A stretch of 64,000 nt of DNA, taken from NCBI RefSeq assembly GCF_000507765.1, contig NZ_KI669404.1, forward strand, positions 1-64,000. The letters are read 5' to 3'. Origin of the DNA: Streptococcus parasanguinis CC87K (GTDB lineage: Bacteria; Bacillota; Bacilli; Lactobacillales; Streptococcaceae). The stretch's first letter is position 1. Each line of letters begins with the position of its first letter. Shown in pieces: positions 55,777 to 64,000 of the stretch. The notes under the pieces are model-generated. The model was not told the DNA's origin. It saw nothing but the letters and a program-made list of their open reading frames with translations, and did no database searches. The position numbers and the translations under genes were made by a program.

Positions 55777-55803
55777 AACAAGTCGCACAGGCGACTTGTT
55801 TTT
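55777..55803 (+). terminator. Terminator of the sialate operon
   Basis: Perfect AACAAGTCGC/GCGACTTGTT stem, loop ACAG, T run. Confidence 0.92.
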
Positions 55804-55813
55804 GCTTCATCAT

Positions 55814-55858
55814 AAAAACCATGAAGGATGAGAGAAGCCCCAACCTTCATGGTTTTTT
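55814..55858 (-). terminator. Terminator of the RpiR gene
   Basis: About 14-bp stem (55814-55827 with 55844-55857) with A and T runs on both sides; serves the minus-strand gene. Confidence 0.85.
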
Positions 55859-55874
55859 AAATAGGGAGACCATA

Positions 55875-56714
55875 TTAAGATTTTCGAGAACGTTGACTAG
55901 AGAGTTTTTTGTTTTCCCAGTAGCTATTAAAGACGACTTCTTTTTGTTCTCGGTTTTTATTGAGGAAATGGGCATAGACTAAATCCACTACGATGAGGAG
56001 AGGGAAAATGGCAGAGATTCGATCGATGTAGGTGCTACTAGGAAGGGGTGCAGCAGGCAATACCTCTGTATATCCTTGGTGGATAGCCGCAGGGTTAGAA
56101 GTTATAAGAATCGTCTTGGCCCCTTTTTCCTTGGCTTTTAGAAGACTGTCTGTAATAGAGCTCGTACTTCCTGATAGTGAGAAACCGATGACCAGACAAG
56201 AGGAATCGAGAATGCTCGTCGTCCAAGCAAAGCCATCTTGATCTGTCAGAGCCTCACAAACGACGCCCAGTCGCATCAAGCGCAATTTCATTTCTCGAGC
56301 TACTAAACCAGAACTACCGATCCCAAAGAAGTAGACCCGGTCCGCTTGGTCGATCAGTTCAGCCACCCGATCCAATTGTGAATCGTTTACTAGGTTTTCA
56401 GTGACGTTACTGATATGGTGGTAGCGTTGCAAAACACTGAGAGTAAGTTCGTCATGATCTTGCACTTGTTTTTGATTCTTGGTTTCTTCATTAAAATGAT
56501 AAACAAACTCCCGATAGCCGGTGAAACCACATTTTTGAGAGAAACGCGTCAAAGCTGCTTTTGAAACATGAAGCAACTCAGTGACACGAGAAGAAGACAG
56601 GGAATGCTGTCGCGCTTCTGACGATAAAAAGTATTGGGCAATGTCACGTTCCATATCTGTCAGCTCTGATTCATGACTGGCAATAATCGAGCGTAAATCT
56701 TGATCTTGTTTCAC
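55875..56714 (-). CDS. RpiR-family regulator of sialate genes
   Basis: 279 residues from GTG at 56714, which has GGAAGGAGGA upstream. N-terminal HTH (about 1-75; SRVTELLHVSKAALTRFSQKCG) and a SIS sugar-phosphate-binding domain (about 120-250; FGIGSSGLVA, GFSLSGSTSS). Convergent with nanK; it probably senses ManNAc-6-P or GlcNAc-6-P and controls the operon, as homologous regulators do. Confidence 0.88.
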   Translation of the reverse strand: MKQDQDLRSIIASHESELTDMERDIAQYFLSSEARQHSLSSSRVTELLHVSKAALTRFSQKCGFTGYREFVYHFNEETKNQKQVQDHDELTLSVLQRYHHISNVTENLVNDSQLDRVAELIDQADRVYFFGIGSSGLVAREMKLRLMRLGVVCEALTDQDGFAWTTSILDSSCLVIGFSLSGSTSSITDSLLKAKEKGAKTILITSNPAAIHQGYTEVLPAAPLPSSTYIDRISAIFPLLIVVDLVYAHFLNKNREQKEVVFNSYWENKKLSSQRSRKS

Positions 56715-56942
56715 AGCAATCCTCCTTCCTCGCAAAATGAAATAACAGGATTCTCCTATAATATATTACACATTATAACATGGCTAACCGCTTTATTCAA
56801 GTAAAAGAAATCAAGAAATACTGAAACTAGGAACAGGATATACAAATAAAGAGAACGTTACCAATGTTGAAAAGACGGCCTTAGTGCGTATCCATAATTT
56901 TCTGAACATTCTAGATTTAGCCTGAACAAACGATATGAATTG

Positions 56943-56951
56943 TGGTATAAT
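56943..56951 (+). promoter_or_regulatory. V-ATPase operon promoter, extended -10
   Basis: TGGTATAAT (TATAAT at 56946-56951), about 55 bases before the first gene; -35 only weak (TGAACA). The 230 bases before it hold no gene. Confidence 0.7.
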
Positions 56952-57006
56952 TTAAGATAATTGTACTGTTGTTGGAAGAACAATGGTTGAATAAGGAGGT
57001 GTGACG

Positions 57007-57330
57007 ATGTCGAATGCAACACTTGAAATGATGCAAGAGATCGAACAAGCTGCTCAAGGAGTGATCGCCAGCTATGAAGATCAGGTCGAGCAAATTCGGA
57101 CGGATTCGCGCGATCGCCTTGCAACAGTGGCGCAGCATTACGATGAGGAAACCAAGCAATTGGTCACAGAGGCAGAAAAAAACGCTCAGGAAAGACTCGT
57201 CCGTTTAACGAAAGATCTGGAAGAAACGGTTGCGCGCAATGATGCCAAGGTACAACAGGCGATGACCGACAAGCGAGCTGGGTTAGTTGAAGCCATTGTA
57301 GAAAAGGTGGTAGCAAGCTATGGCCGTTAG
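57007..57330 (+). CDS. ntpF: V-type ATPase stalk subunit (NtpF / G-H type)
   Basis: 107 residues, one long charged helix (Glu/Gln/Lys/Arg-rich), the peripheral stalk subunit that holds the catalytic head. Start ATG 57007 with AAGGAGGT 7 bases upstream rather than the GTG at 57001. Overlaps subunit I. Order F-I-K-E-C-G-A equals the Enterococcus ntp operon. Confidence 0.85.
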   Translation: MSNATLEMMQEIEQAAQGVIASYEDQVEQIRTDSRDRLATVAQHYDEETKQLVTEAEKNAQERLVRLTKDLEETVARNDAKVQQAMTDKRAGLVEAIVEKVVASYGR

Positions 57331-59281
57331 TCAGATGCAAAAACTGTCCCTCATCTTACCCAAAGATGACTTGGACAGTCTCCTACTAGCGCTACAGTCT
57401 GAGGCAAAAATCCAGATTTATGACCTCAGTGAGCATGAAGAATGGCAGGCTGCCTTTGAGGCAAATACCTTGTCTCAACCCTTGACAGAGGAAAATCGTC
57501 AAGTCTTGGTAGAGCTGCAAAAACGTCAAGAACAAGTTGAAAAAATGATTCAGACTCTGGAGCCCTACATACCTGAGAAAAAGGCCCTGCAAGCTCTGAA
57601 GGAAGAACCCTTAAGCTTGTCTTTTGATGACTTGCAGGCTCACGGGATGATTCGAGACGAGGAACTTCTATTGACCAAGTTGAAACGCCAATTGCGCGTG
57701 TTAGACAAGGCTCGTCAGAAGATTGCGGATGCAAAGGGAGAGATCGAACGCTTAGAAAAATGGCGCCCGTTAGAGGTGACACCAGCTGCCCTTGCTACCT
57801 TTCACTATGTGCATGGTTTGATTGGAACCATCCCGAATAGCGATACAGACGCTGTTCGTTCTTCCTTAAAAGCTCATCCTGAGCTGGAGTTAGAAGAAGT
57901 CTTTACGTCTGAAACCGAACACGGCTATGTCATCTTGTATCGTTCGGGAGATCGTGTAGCTGTTCAGGAGCTTCTAGAAGACCATGGGTTCAAAGAATTG
58001 GACTATGAAGAAGAGCAAGTCCCAGCCGCTTACTTGGATCGCCTAGAAGGGGAAATCAAAGAGCAAGAAGCTGTCGTTGCAGCAATCCTAGCAGAGTTAC
58101 AAAACTCCCAGAAGGAGTTGGACCAACTCAAGTACCAGATGGATTACTTGTTGAGCTTGGGAGCTCGTGAGGAAGCCAAGTCGCTTCTTGCCAGCACGCA
58201 AAGCTTGGTAGCCCTAGAGGGTTGGATTGAAACATCCCAAGTGGACTCATTACGAGACTTCTTGCAAGAAGGTTTTGGTTCTCGGGTCTTACTAGAGACA
58301 CGCGATGTGACGGAAAAAGATTGGGATGACGTTCCGATTCAGTTGCGAAACAATGCCTTGGTAGAGCCCTTTGAATTAGTTACAGAGATGTACGCCCTGC
58401 CTAAGTATTACGAGAAAGATCCGACACCAATCGTTTCTCTCTTCTACTTTGTTTTCTTTGGCATGATGGTCGCAGATATCGGTTATGGACTGTTGCTAAC
58501 CTTGGCGACAGGCTTTGCCCTTAAAGCCTTCAAGCTCAAGCCTGGGACAGCCAAGAACCTTCGTTTCTTCAGTCTCCTCGGAATTTCAGTTGCCCTTTGG
58601 GGTGTGGTCTATGGCTCTTTCTTTGGATTTGAGATGCCTTTTGCCTTGATCAGTACGACCAGTAACGCCATGACCATCCTGATCCTCTCAGTGGTCTTTG
58701 GTTTTGTCACTGTCTTAGTGGGCCTCTTCCTAGGAGGAATGAAAAATGTTCGCCTCAAAGACTACACGGAAGCCTATAATGCGGGCTTTGCTTGGGTCTT
58801 GATCCTACTTGGTTTAATGCTTCTAGCTGTAGGCAATATCTTGCCAGGGATGAGCCTTCTAGTTCCGATTGGCAAGTGGCTGGCTATTTTGAATGCCATT
58901 GGGATCTTGATTGTTTCCATTGTCAGTGCCAAGAAGCTATCCGGTTTAGCGTCTGGTCTCTTTAACCTCTACAATGTTAGTGGGTACGTCGGAGACTTGG
59001 TCAGCTTCACCCGTTTGATGGCCTTGGGCTTGTCTGGAGCGAGTATCGGTTCGGCCTTTAACCTCATTGTCAATCTCTTTCCACCGCTTGGACGGTTTAC
59101 GGTAGGGCTTCTACTCTTTATCGTTCTACATGCCATTAATATGTTCCTGTCCTTCTTGTCAGGATATGTGCATGGAGCCCGTCTGATCTTTGTGGAGTTC
59201 TTCGGTAAGTTCTACGAAGGAGGAGGCAAGCCATTTCGTCCTCTCAAACCTTCTGAACGCTATATTAAAACAAAAAAATAA
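57320..59281 (+). CDS. ntpI: V-type ATPase subunit I (a-subunit)
   Basis: 653 residues: cytoplasmic coiled-coil N-terminal half (about 1-330) and membrane half with about seven helices (about 350-640) that form the ion half-channels beside the K ring; the conserved region GDLVSFTRLMALGLSGASIG carries the key Arg. Overlaps ntpF by 11 bases. Confidence 0.93.
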   Translation: MAVSQMQKLSLILPKDDLDSLLLALQSEAKIQIYDLSEHEEWQAAFEANTLSQPLTEENRQVLVELQKRQEQVEKMIQTLEPYIPEKKALQALKEEPLSLSFDDLQAHGMIRDEELLLTKLKRQLRVLDKARQKIADAKGEIERLEKWRPLEVTPAALATFHYVHGLIGTIPNSDTDAVRSSLKAHPELELEEVFTSETEHGYVILYRSGDRVAVQELLEDHGFKELDYEEEQVPAAYLDRLEGEIKEQEAVVAAILAELQNSQKELDQLKYQMDYLLSLGAREEAKSLLASTQSLVALEGWIETSQVDSLRDFLQEGFGSRVLLETRDVTEKDWDDVPIQLRNNALVEPFELVTEMYALPKYYEKDPTPIVSLFYFVFFGMMVADIGYGLLLTLATGFALKAFKLKPGTAKNLRFFSLLGISVALWGVVYGSFFGFEMPFALISTTSNAMTILILSVVFGFVTVLVGLFLGGMKNVRLKDYTEAYNAGFAWVLILLGLMLLAVGNILPGMSLLVPIGKWLAILNAIGILIVSIVSAKKLSGLASGLFNLYNVSGYVGDLVSFTRLMALGLSGASIGSAFNLIVNLFPPLGRFTVGLLLFIVLHAINMFLSFLSGYVHGARLIFVEFFGKFYEGGGKPFRPLKPSERYIKTKK

Positions 59282-59791
<510 letters not shown>

Positions 59792-59861
59792 GAGCTAGCT
59801 TTGATGGATTCGCCTTACGAGGCGAAAAACACAAGACGCATGCAATAGGAGAAAAAACGAT

Positions 59862-60452
59862 ATGGATGAACAAACCCAATTAAAGGATTCGATCTTGGCC
59901 CAAGCCCACGAAAAAGGGCGTAAACTCTTAGAAGAGGCCAAGGAAACCATCCTAAAAGAAGAGACTGCACAAGAAGAGCGTTTGATCCAAGATAAACTCA
60001 ATCAACGCTCCGAGCAGCTCAAGCGGATTCAACGTCAATTGCAACGTGAAACCCAACAAATCGAAAATAAAAAACGCCAATCAACCCTTGTCACCAAGCA
60101 ACGAGTCTTAAAGGATCTCTTTGCAGATGCTTATGAAGCGATGGTGGCTTGGCCCCTTGAAAAGGAAATGCAGTTTGTAGATGCGGTCTTAGAGCGCTAT
60201 CAGGGACAAGTTGTGACCCTGACCTTTGGGGCAGTGAGCGCTGCTAAATTTGATTCAGCAGCTCTCGAGAGATTGAAGCAGACGCATCAGAATGTGACAG
60301 TTGCAGATGCAACAATCCCAGCTCAAGCAGGCTTTGTCTTGTCGGTTGGGAAGATTGATGACAACTATCTCTACCGTGATTTGGTGGATTCCATTTGGGA
60401 GCAAGAAAGCTACCAGATGGCAGCCAGCATTTTCACAGATGAAGAGAACTAG
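59862..60452 (+). CDS. ntpE: V-type ATPase subunit E
   Basis: 196 residues: long N-terminal coiled coil (about 1-90, Gln/Glu/Arg-rich) and C-terminal globular part (about 110-196) that attaches to the head. Forms the stalk with NtpF. AGGAG before ATG. Confidence 0.9.
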   Translation: MDEQTQLKDSILAQAHEKGRKLLEEAKETILKEETAQEERLIQDKLNQRSEQLKRIQRQLQRETQQIENKKRQSTLVTKQRVLKDLFADAYEAMVAWPLEKEMQFVDAVLERYQGQVVTLTFGAVSAAKFDSAALERLKQTHQNVTVADATIPAQAGFVLSVGKIDDNYLYRDLVDSIWEQESYQMAASIFTDEEN

Positions 60453-60461
60453 GAGGTTGCA

Positions 60462-61481
60462 ATGAGCGAACGGACCTATTCTCAAGTCAATACAGGAATC
60501 AGCGTACGTGAGGCTAGTTTTGTCAGTCCCAGTCAGTTCGAGCAGTTGCTCGCAAGTCCCTCAAGCGAGAGCCGAGAAGGCTTGCTACAAGGAACACCTT
60601 ATGCTTTAGACAGCCAGGAGATCAAGGATTTATCAGCCCTTGAAGCCCGCCTGATGGCAGCCTTGTTGGCAGAATACCAATGGGCTTTTGAGGTAAGCCC
60701 TCAGCCAGACTTGGTTAGCCTGTTTACCTTGAAATACACCTATCATAATCTCAAGGTTTGTCTGAAACACAAGGCGACAGAGCGCAAGTTGGGGCACTTA
60801 TTGATCCCTATCGGTCCTTATTCTCTCGATGTGCTCGAGCATTTGGTGGCGACCTTTTCTGCGGAGCATTGTCCGGCCTTTATGGCGGAAGAAGTGGCTG
60901 CAACCTGGCAAGAATTCCAAGACTATCAGGACTTGCGGGTCCTCGAAATCGGGATGGACTTAGCTTATTTTAAACACCTGAGATACTTAGGGGACAGCCT
61001 AGATCATCCGATTCTGAAGCAGTTGGTGGACGTGACCATTGACTTTTACAATGCGATTACAGTTAAGCGGGCCTTGGATCAGCAAAAACCGCATAGCTTT
61101 ATGCACCAATTGCTCTCAGATGAAGGGAGCCTCAGTGCCCATCAGGTGATCGACCTGCTAGAATCCGGTCAGTGGTTGACCTGGTTTTATCAAGTCAATC
61201 CGCTAGAGTACGATCTCGCTTTAGAGACTTATGAAGAAAAGATGCGCACCGGTCAACTAAAGACCGTAGAGTTGGAGTATTTAGAGAGTTTGGTGAAATT
61301 CAGTCTTCTAGACGCTGGCCGTTTTGAAGTTGATGGACCACTCCCTCTTGTTCGTTATCTTTACGGAAAAGAGTTAGAGGTGACCAACCTTCGTTTGGTC
61401 CTCTCTGGTTTGGACAATGGTTTTCCGCTAGCAGACATCAAAGAAAGGATGAGACCGATTTATGGACAAACAGACCTATAA
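60462..61481 (+). CDS. ntpC: V-type ATPase subunit C
   Basis: 339 residues, all helical funnel protein that links the rotor ring to the central shaft (V/A-type C or d subunit). TAGGAGG before ATG. Overlaps subunit F gene by 20 bases. Confidence 0.9.
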   Translation: MSERTYSQVNTGISVREASFVSPSQFEQLLASPSSESREGLLQGTPYALDSQEIKDLSALEARLMAALLAEYQWAFEVSPQPDLVSLFTLKYTYHNLKVCLKHKATERKLGHLLIPIGPYSLDVLEHLVATFSAEHCPAFMAEEVAATWQEFQDYQDLRVLEIGMDLAYFKHLRYLGDSLDHPILKQLVDVTIDFYNAITVKRALDQQKPHSFMHQLLSDEGSLSAHQVIDLLESGQWLTWFYQVNPLEYDLALETYEEKMRTGQLKTVELEYLESLVKFSLLDAGRFEVDGPLPLVRYLYGKELEVTNLRLVLSGLDNGFPLADIKERMRPIYGQTDL

Positions 61482-61782
61482 GATCGCCGTTGTGGGCAAT
61501 CGGGACGCCATCCTTCCTTTTCGCCTGATTGGCTTTCAAACCTATCCGGTCACAGAGCCACAAGAAGCGATCAATACCCTGCGAAAACTCAGTCGGGAAA
61601 ACTTCGGGATTATCTACCTGACAGAGGATATTGCTCAGGCTATTCCAGATACAGTGGCTTTTTACGACCAGCAGCTGACTCCGGCTCTGATCCTTATCCC
61701 GACCCATAGAGGAACTACGGGACTGGGCCAACAGCGGATTCGTGATAATGTCGAAAAAGCAGTAGGACAGGATATTTTATGA
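61462..61782 (+). CDS. ntpG: V-type ATPase subunit F (NtpG)
   Basis: 106 residues, alpha/beta fold (YKIAVVGNRDAILPFRLIG; GIIYLTEDIAQ), the shaft subunit that binds D. Start ATG 61462. Its stop overlaps the next gene by 4 bases. Confidence 0.9.
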   Translation: MDKQTYKIAVVGNRDAILPFRLIGFQTYPVTEPQEAINTLRKLSRENFGIIYLTEDIAQAIPDTVAFYDQQLTPALILIPTHRGTTGLGQQRIRDNVEKAVGQDIL

Positions 61783-62483
61783 GAACAAATGAATTTGGCC
61801 AAGCGATTGGCGATGCACTGCCGGATTTTACACCGGGGCGTCTGCCAGCTATTGAGCGGATCGAAGGTCGCTATACTGTGATCGAGCGCCTCTCAAAAGA
61901 AAAACATGGAGCAGATCTTTATCAGGTCTACGGGCCGGACTCTCCAGCAGCTATGTGGACCTTTCTGTTCAAAGGCCCTGCCCGCAATGAGGAGGAGTGG
62001 GACCACTTATTAGATGATCTCATGACAGCCCAAGGTCGCTTTTACTATGCGATTGTAGACAAAGATTCAGGCAAGGCTTTGGGGACTTTCTCTCTTATGC
62101 GGATCGATCAAGCCAACCGGGTGATCGAAGTTGGAGCAGTGACCTATTCACCAGCGCTCCAAAAGACACGCATGGCTACGGAAGCTCAGTATCTGTTAGC
62201 GCGCTACGTGTTTGAAGATTTAGGCTACCGCCGCTATGAGTGGAAATGTGATGCCTTAAACCAAGCATCTCGCAAAGCAGCTGAGCGCTTAGGGTTCACC
62301 TATGAAGGCTGTTTCCGTCAGGCTGTTGTTTATAAAGGTCGGACCCGTGATACAGACTGGTTGTCCATCATTGATCAAGAATGGCCAGCTATCAAACAGC
62401 GCTTCGAAGCCTGGTTGGATCCAAGCAATTTCGATGCCAATGGCCAACAAAAGCAAGCTCTAAGAGAGATAGCGCAAAAGTAA
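61779..62483 (+). CDS. GNAT acetyltransferase within the V-ATPase operon
   Basis: 234 residues, RimJ/RimL-type GNAT: FSLMRIDQANRVIEVGAVT, then QKTRMATEAQYLLARYVFE (acetyl-CoA loop region) and LNQASRKAAERLGFTYEG. A family member that acetylates a protein N-terminus or small molecule; real substrate unknown. ATG overlaps the ntpG stop, so it is translated with the pump. In the enterococcal operon ntpA follows ntpG directly. Confidence 0.85.
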   Translation: MRTNEFGQAIGDALPDFTPGRLPAIERIEGRYTVIERLSKEKHGADLYQVYGPDSPAAMWTFLFKGPARNEEEWDHLLDDLMTAQGRFYYAIVDKDSGKALGTFSLMRIDQANRVIEVGAVTYSPALQKTRMATEAQYLLARYVFEDLGYRRYEWKCDALNQASRKAAERLGFTYEGCFRQAVVYKGRTRDTDWLSIIDQEWPAIKQRFEAWLDPSNFDANGQQKQALREIAQK

Positions 62484-62516
62484 AACAAAGAAACAAAGGA
62501 TTCCCAGGAGGAATAC

Positions 62517-64000
62517 ATGACTCAAGGAAAAATTATTAAAGTTTCCGGTCCCTTGGTGGTTGCATCAGGGATGCAGGAGGCTAATATCCAAGACATTTGC
62601 CGGGTCGGCGATCTTGGTTTGATTGGTGAAATTATTGAGATGCGGCGGGACGAAGCCTCTATCCAAGTATATGAAGAAACGTCTGGAGTCGGTCCAGGAG
62701 AACCAGTGGTCACAACCGGAGCCCCCCTTTCTGTTGAATTGGGACCAGGCTTGATCTCTCAGATGTTTGACGGGATCCAACGTCCCTTGGAACGCTTCCA
62801 AGAAGTTACTGCCAGTGACTTTTTGGTTCGTGGGGTGCAAGTTCCAAATCTAGATCGGGATATCAAATGGGCCTTCGAACCAAGCGTGACTGAAGGGACA
62901 GAGGTGGTCGCTGGAGACATCGTCGGGACCGTTCAAGAGACCAATATGGTGGAACACCGCATCATGGTGCCTTTTGGTGTGAGTGGACGTGTGACCAAGA
63001 TCGCAGCAGGTTCTTACACAGTGGAAGAGCCGGTCTATGAGATTGAGCAGGCAGATGGTAGCCTCTTTACTGGAACCCTGATGCAAAAATGGCCGGTTCG
63101 TCGAGGCCGTCCCTTTGCCCAAAAGCTCATCCCAGTAGAGCCTTTGGTCACCGGTCAACGGGTCATCGATACCTTCTTCCCTGTGACAAAAGGTGGAGCT
63201 GCAGCTGTTCCTGGTCCTTTCGGAGCTGGGAAAACAGTTGTGCAACACCAAGTGGCCAAGTTTGCCAATGTAGACATTGTAATTTATGTTGGTTGTGGGG
63301 AACGCGGAAATGAAATGACGGACGTTCTGAATGAATTTCCAGAATTGATCGATCCAACAACTGGTCAATCCATCATGCAACGGACCGTTCTGATCGCTAA
63401 CACTTCGAACATGCCAGTAGCGGCGCGGGAAGCTTCCATCTACACAGGGATTACCATCGCCGAATACTTCCGTGATATGGGCTATTCCGTTGCCATCATG
63501 GCCGATTCGACATCGCGCTGGGCAGAAGCTCTCCGTGAAATGTCTGGTCGTCTAGAAGAAATGCCAGGGGATGAAGGCTACCCAGCCTATCTTGGTAGCC
63601 GGATTGCCGAATACTACGAGCGTGCAGGTCGGGTCAAGACACTCGGAACCACTGCGCGTGAAGGCTCGATTACCGCTATCGGTGCTGTTTCCCCTCCGGG
63701 TGGAGATATTTCAGAGCCGGTGACCCAAAATACCTTGCGGATTGTTAAGGTCTTCTGGGGCTTAGATGCTCAATTGGCCCAACGCCGCCACTTCCCAGCC
63801 ATCAACTGGTTGAGTTCTTATTCGCTTTACCAAGATGAAGTCGGTCGCTATATCGATTTACATGAACAAATCAGCTGGTCTGAAAAAGTGACCCGCGCTA
63901 TGAATTTGCTTCAAAAGGAAAGTGAATTGCAAGAAATCGTCCGCTTGGTTGGTCTAGATTCCTTGTCTGAAAAAGACCGCTTGACCATGAATGCGGCTAA
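62517..64000 (+). CDS. ntpA: V-type ATPase catalytic subunit A (partial, runs off the window)
   Basis: 494 codons are visible without a stop, of about 590 usual. Start ATG 62517 with AGGAGG 6 bases upstream ([19 protein letters not shown]). Walker [10 protein letters not shown] near 235 (the usual form has Ser where this has Ala), [27 protein letters not shown] (Walker B region) and [12 protein letters not shown]. Hydrolyses ATP in the A3B3 head. Subunits B and D should follow. Confidence 0.95.
   Translation, partial: MTQGKIIKVSGPLVVASGMQEANIQDICRVGDLGLIGEIIEMRRDEASIQVYEETSGVGPGEPVVTTGAPLSVELGPGLISQMFDGIQRPLERFQEVTASDFLVRGVQVPNLDRDIKWAFEPSVTEGTEVVAGDIVGTVQETNMVEHRIMVPFGVSGRVTKIAAGSYTVEEPVYEIEQADGSLFTGTLMQKWPVRRGRPFAQKLIPVEPLVTGQRVIDTFFPVTKGGAAAVPGPFGAGKTVVQHQVAKFANVDIVIYVGCGERGNEMTDVLNEFPELIDPTTGQSIMQRTVLIANTSNMPVAAREASIYTGITIAEYFRDMGYSVAIMADSTSRWAEALREMSGRLEEMPGDEGYPAYLGSRIAEYYERAGRVKTLGTTAREGSITAIGAVSPPGGDISEPVTQNTLRIVKVFWGLDAQLAQRRHFPAINWLSSYSLYQDEVGRYIDLHEQISWSEKVTRAMNLLQKESELQEIVRLVGLDSLSEKDRLTMNAA

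Overview
The window is a stretch of a low-GC Firmicute chromosome. Almost every protein and its neighbours match the genus Streptococcus, most likely the mitis/sanguinis group (S. parasanguinis-like). Supporting signs are MreC-MreD-PcsB behind a tRNA array, a purCLFMNHDEKB cluster, BgaC beside its PTS, a CiaR-type small RNA before ruvB, an ntp V-ATPase operon and a sialate operon. Nearly all genes read on the + strand, as expected for one replichore arm. Species assignment is inference.

Layout. 1-0.8 kb: nine tRNA genes. 0.8-3.5 kb: mreC, mreD and the WalR-type gene pcsB (cell shape and septal hydrolysis). 3.7-6.5 kb: prs, a 46-codon gene, a small secreted protein ending in LPKTSAVK, and a class B-like sortase. 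6.6-9.9 kb: aminotransferase, recO, plsX and acpP in one operon. 10-29 kb: the de novo purine cluster, interrupted by accessory DNA: an AT-rich unknown gene, a TetR/HXXEE mini-island with a duplicated purH end, a secreted CHAP protein, a PanE-like gene and several hairpin elements. 29-37 kb: GntR regulator, BgaC, mannose-family PTS IIB/IIC/IID/IIA, AgaS and GalM, which together import and degrade beta-galactosides or host-glycan galactose. 37-42 kb: csRNA, ruvB, nucleotidyltransferase, ptpA, MORN protein and an OatA-like acyltransferase. 42-48 kb: adhE with Rex- and CcpA-type sites, three small helical proteins, a zinc alcohol dehydrogenase and a small membrane protein. 48-56.7 kb: sialic acid uptake and catabolism (NanE, NanQ-like, ABC transporter, NanOx-like, NanA, ROK kinase, RpiR regulator). 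57-64 kb: V-type ATPase genes F-I-K-E-C-G, a GNAT gene, then ntpA running off the end.

The genes form a core of growth functions (cell wall, PRPP and purines, acyl carrier, recombination, proton or sodium pumping) joined to mucosal sugar scavenging under catabolite control. cre-like sequences precede adhE, the zinc dehydrogenase, the membrane protein and nanE.

The most interesting structures are: (1) three partial duplications of pur gene ends (purC 3', purM 5', purH 3') next to inserted DNA, the purH case with an exact 37-bp direct repeat around a 1.5-kb insert; (2) a hairpin element sitting between the purN Shine-Dalgarno and its start codon; (3) a sortase next to a secreted protein whose LPKTS motif lacks a membrane anchor; (4) a csRNA with a CiaR-type promoter; (5) an apparently leaderless ruvB; (6) multiple TTGTGAA half-sites before adhE. 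No CRISPR array, complete insertion sequence, integrase or rRNA gene was seen.
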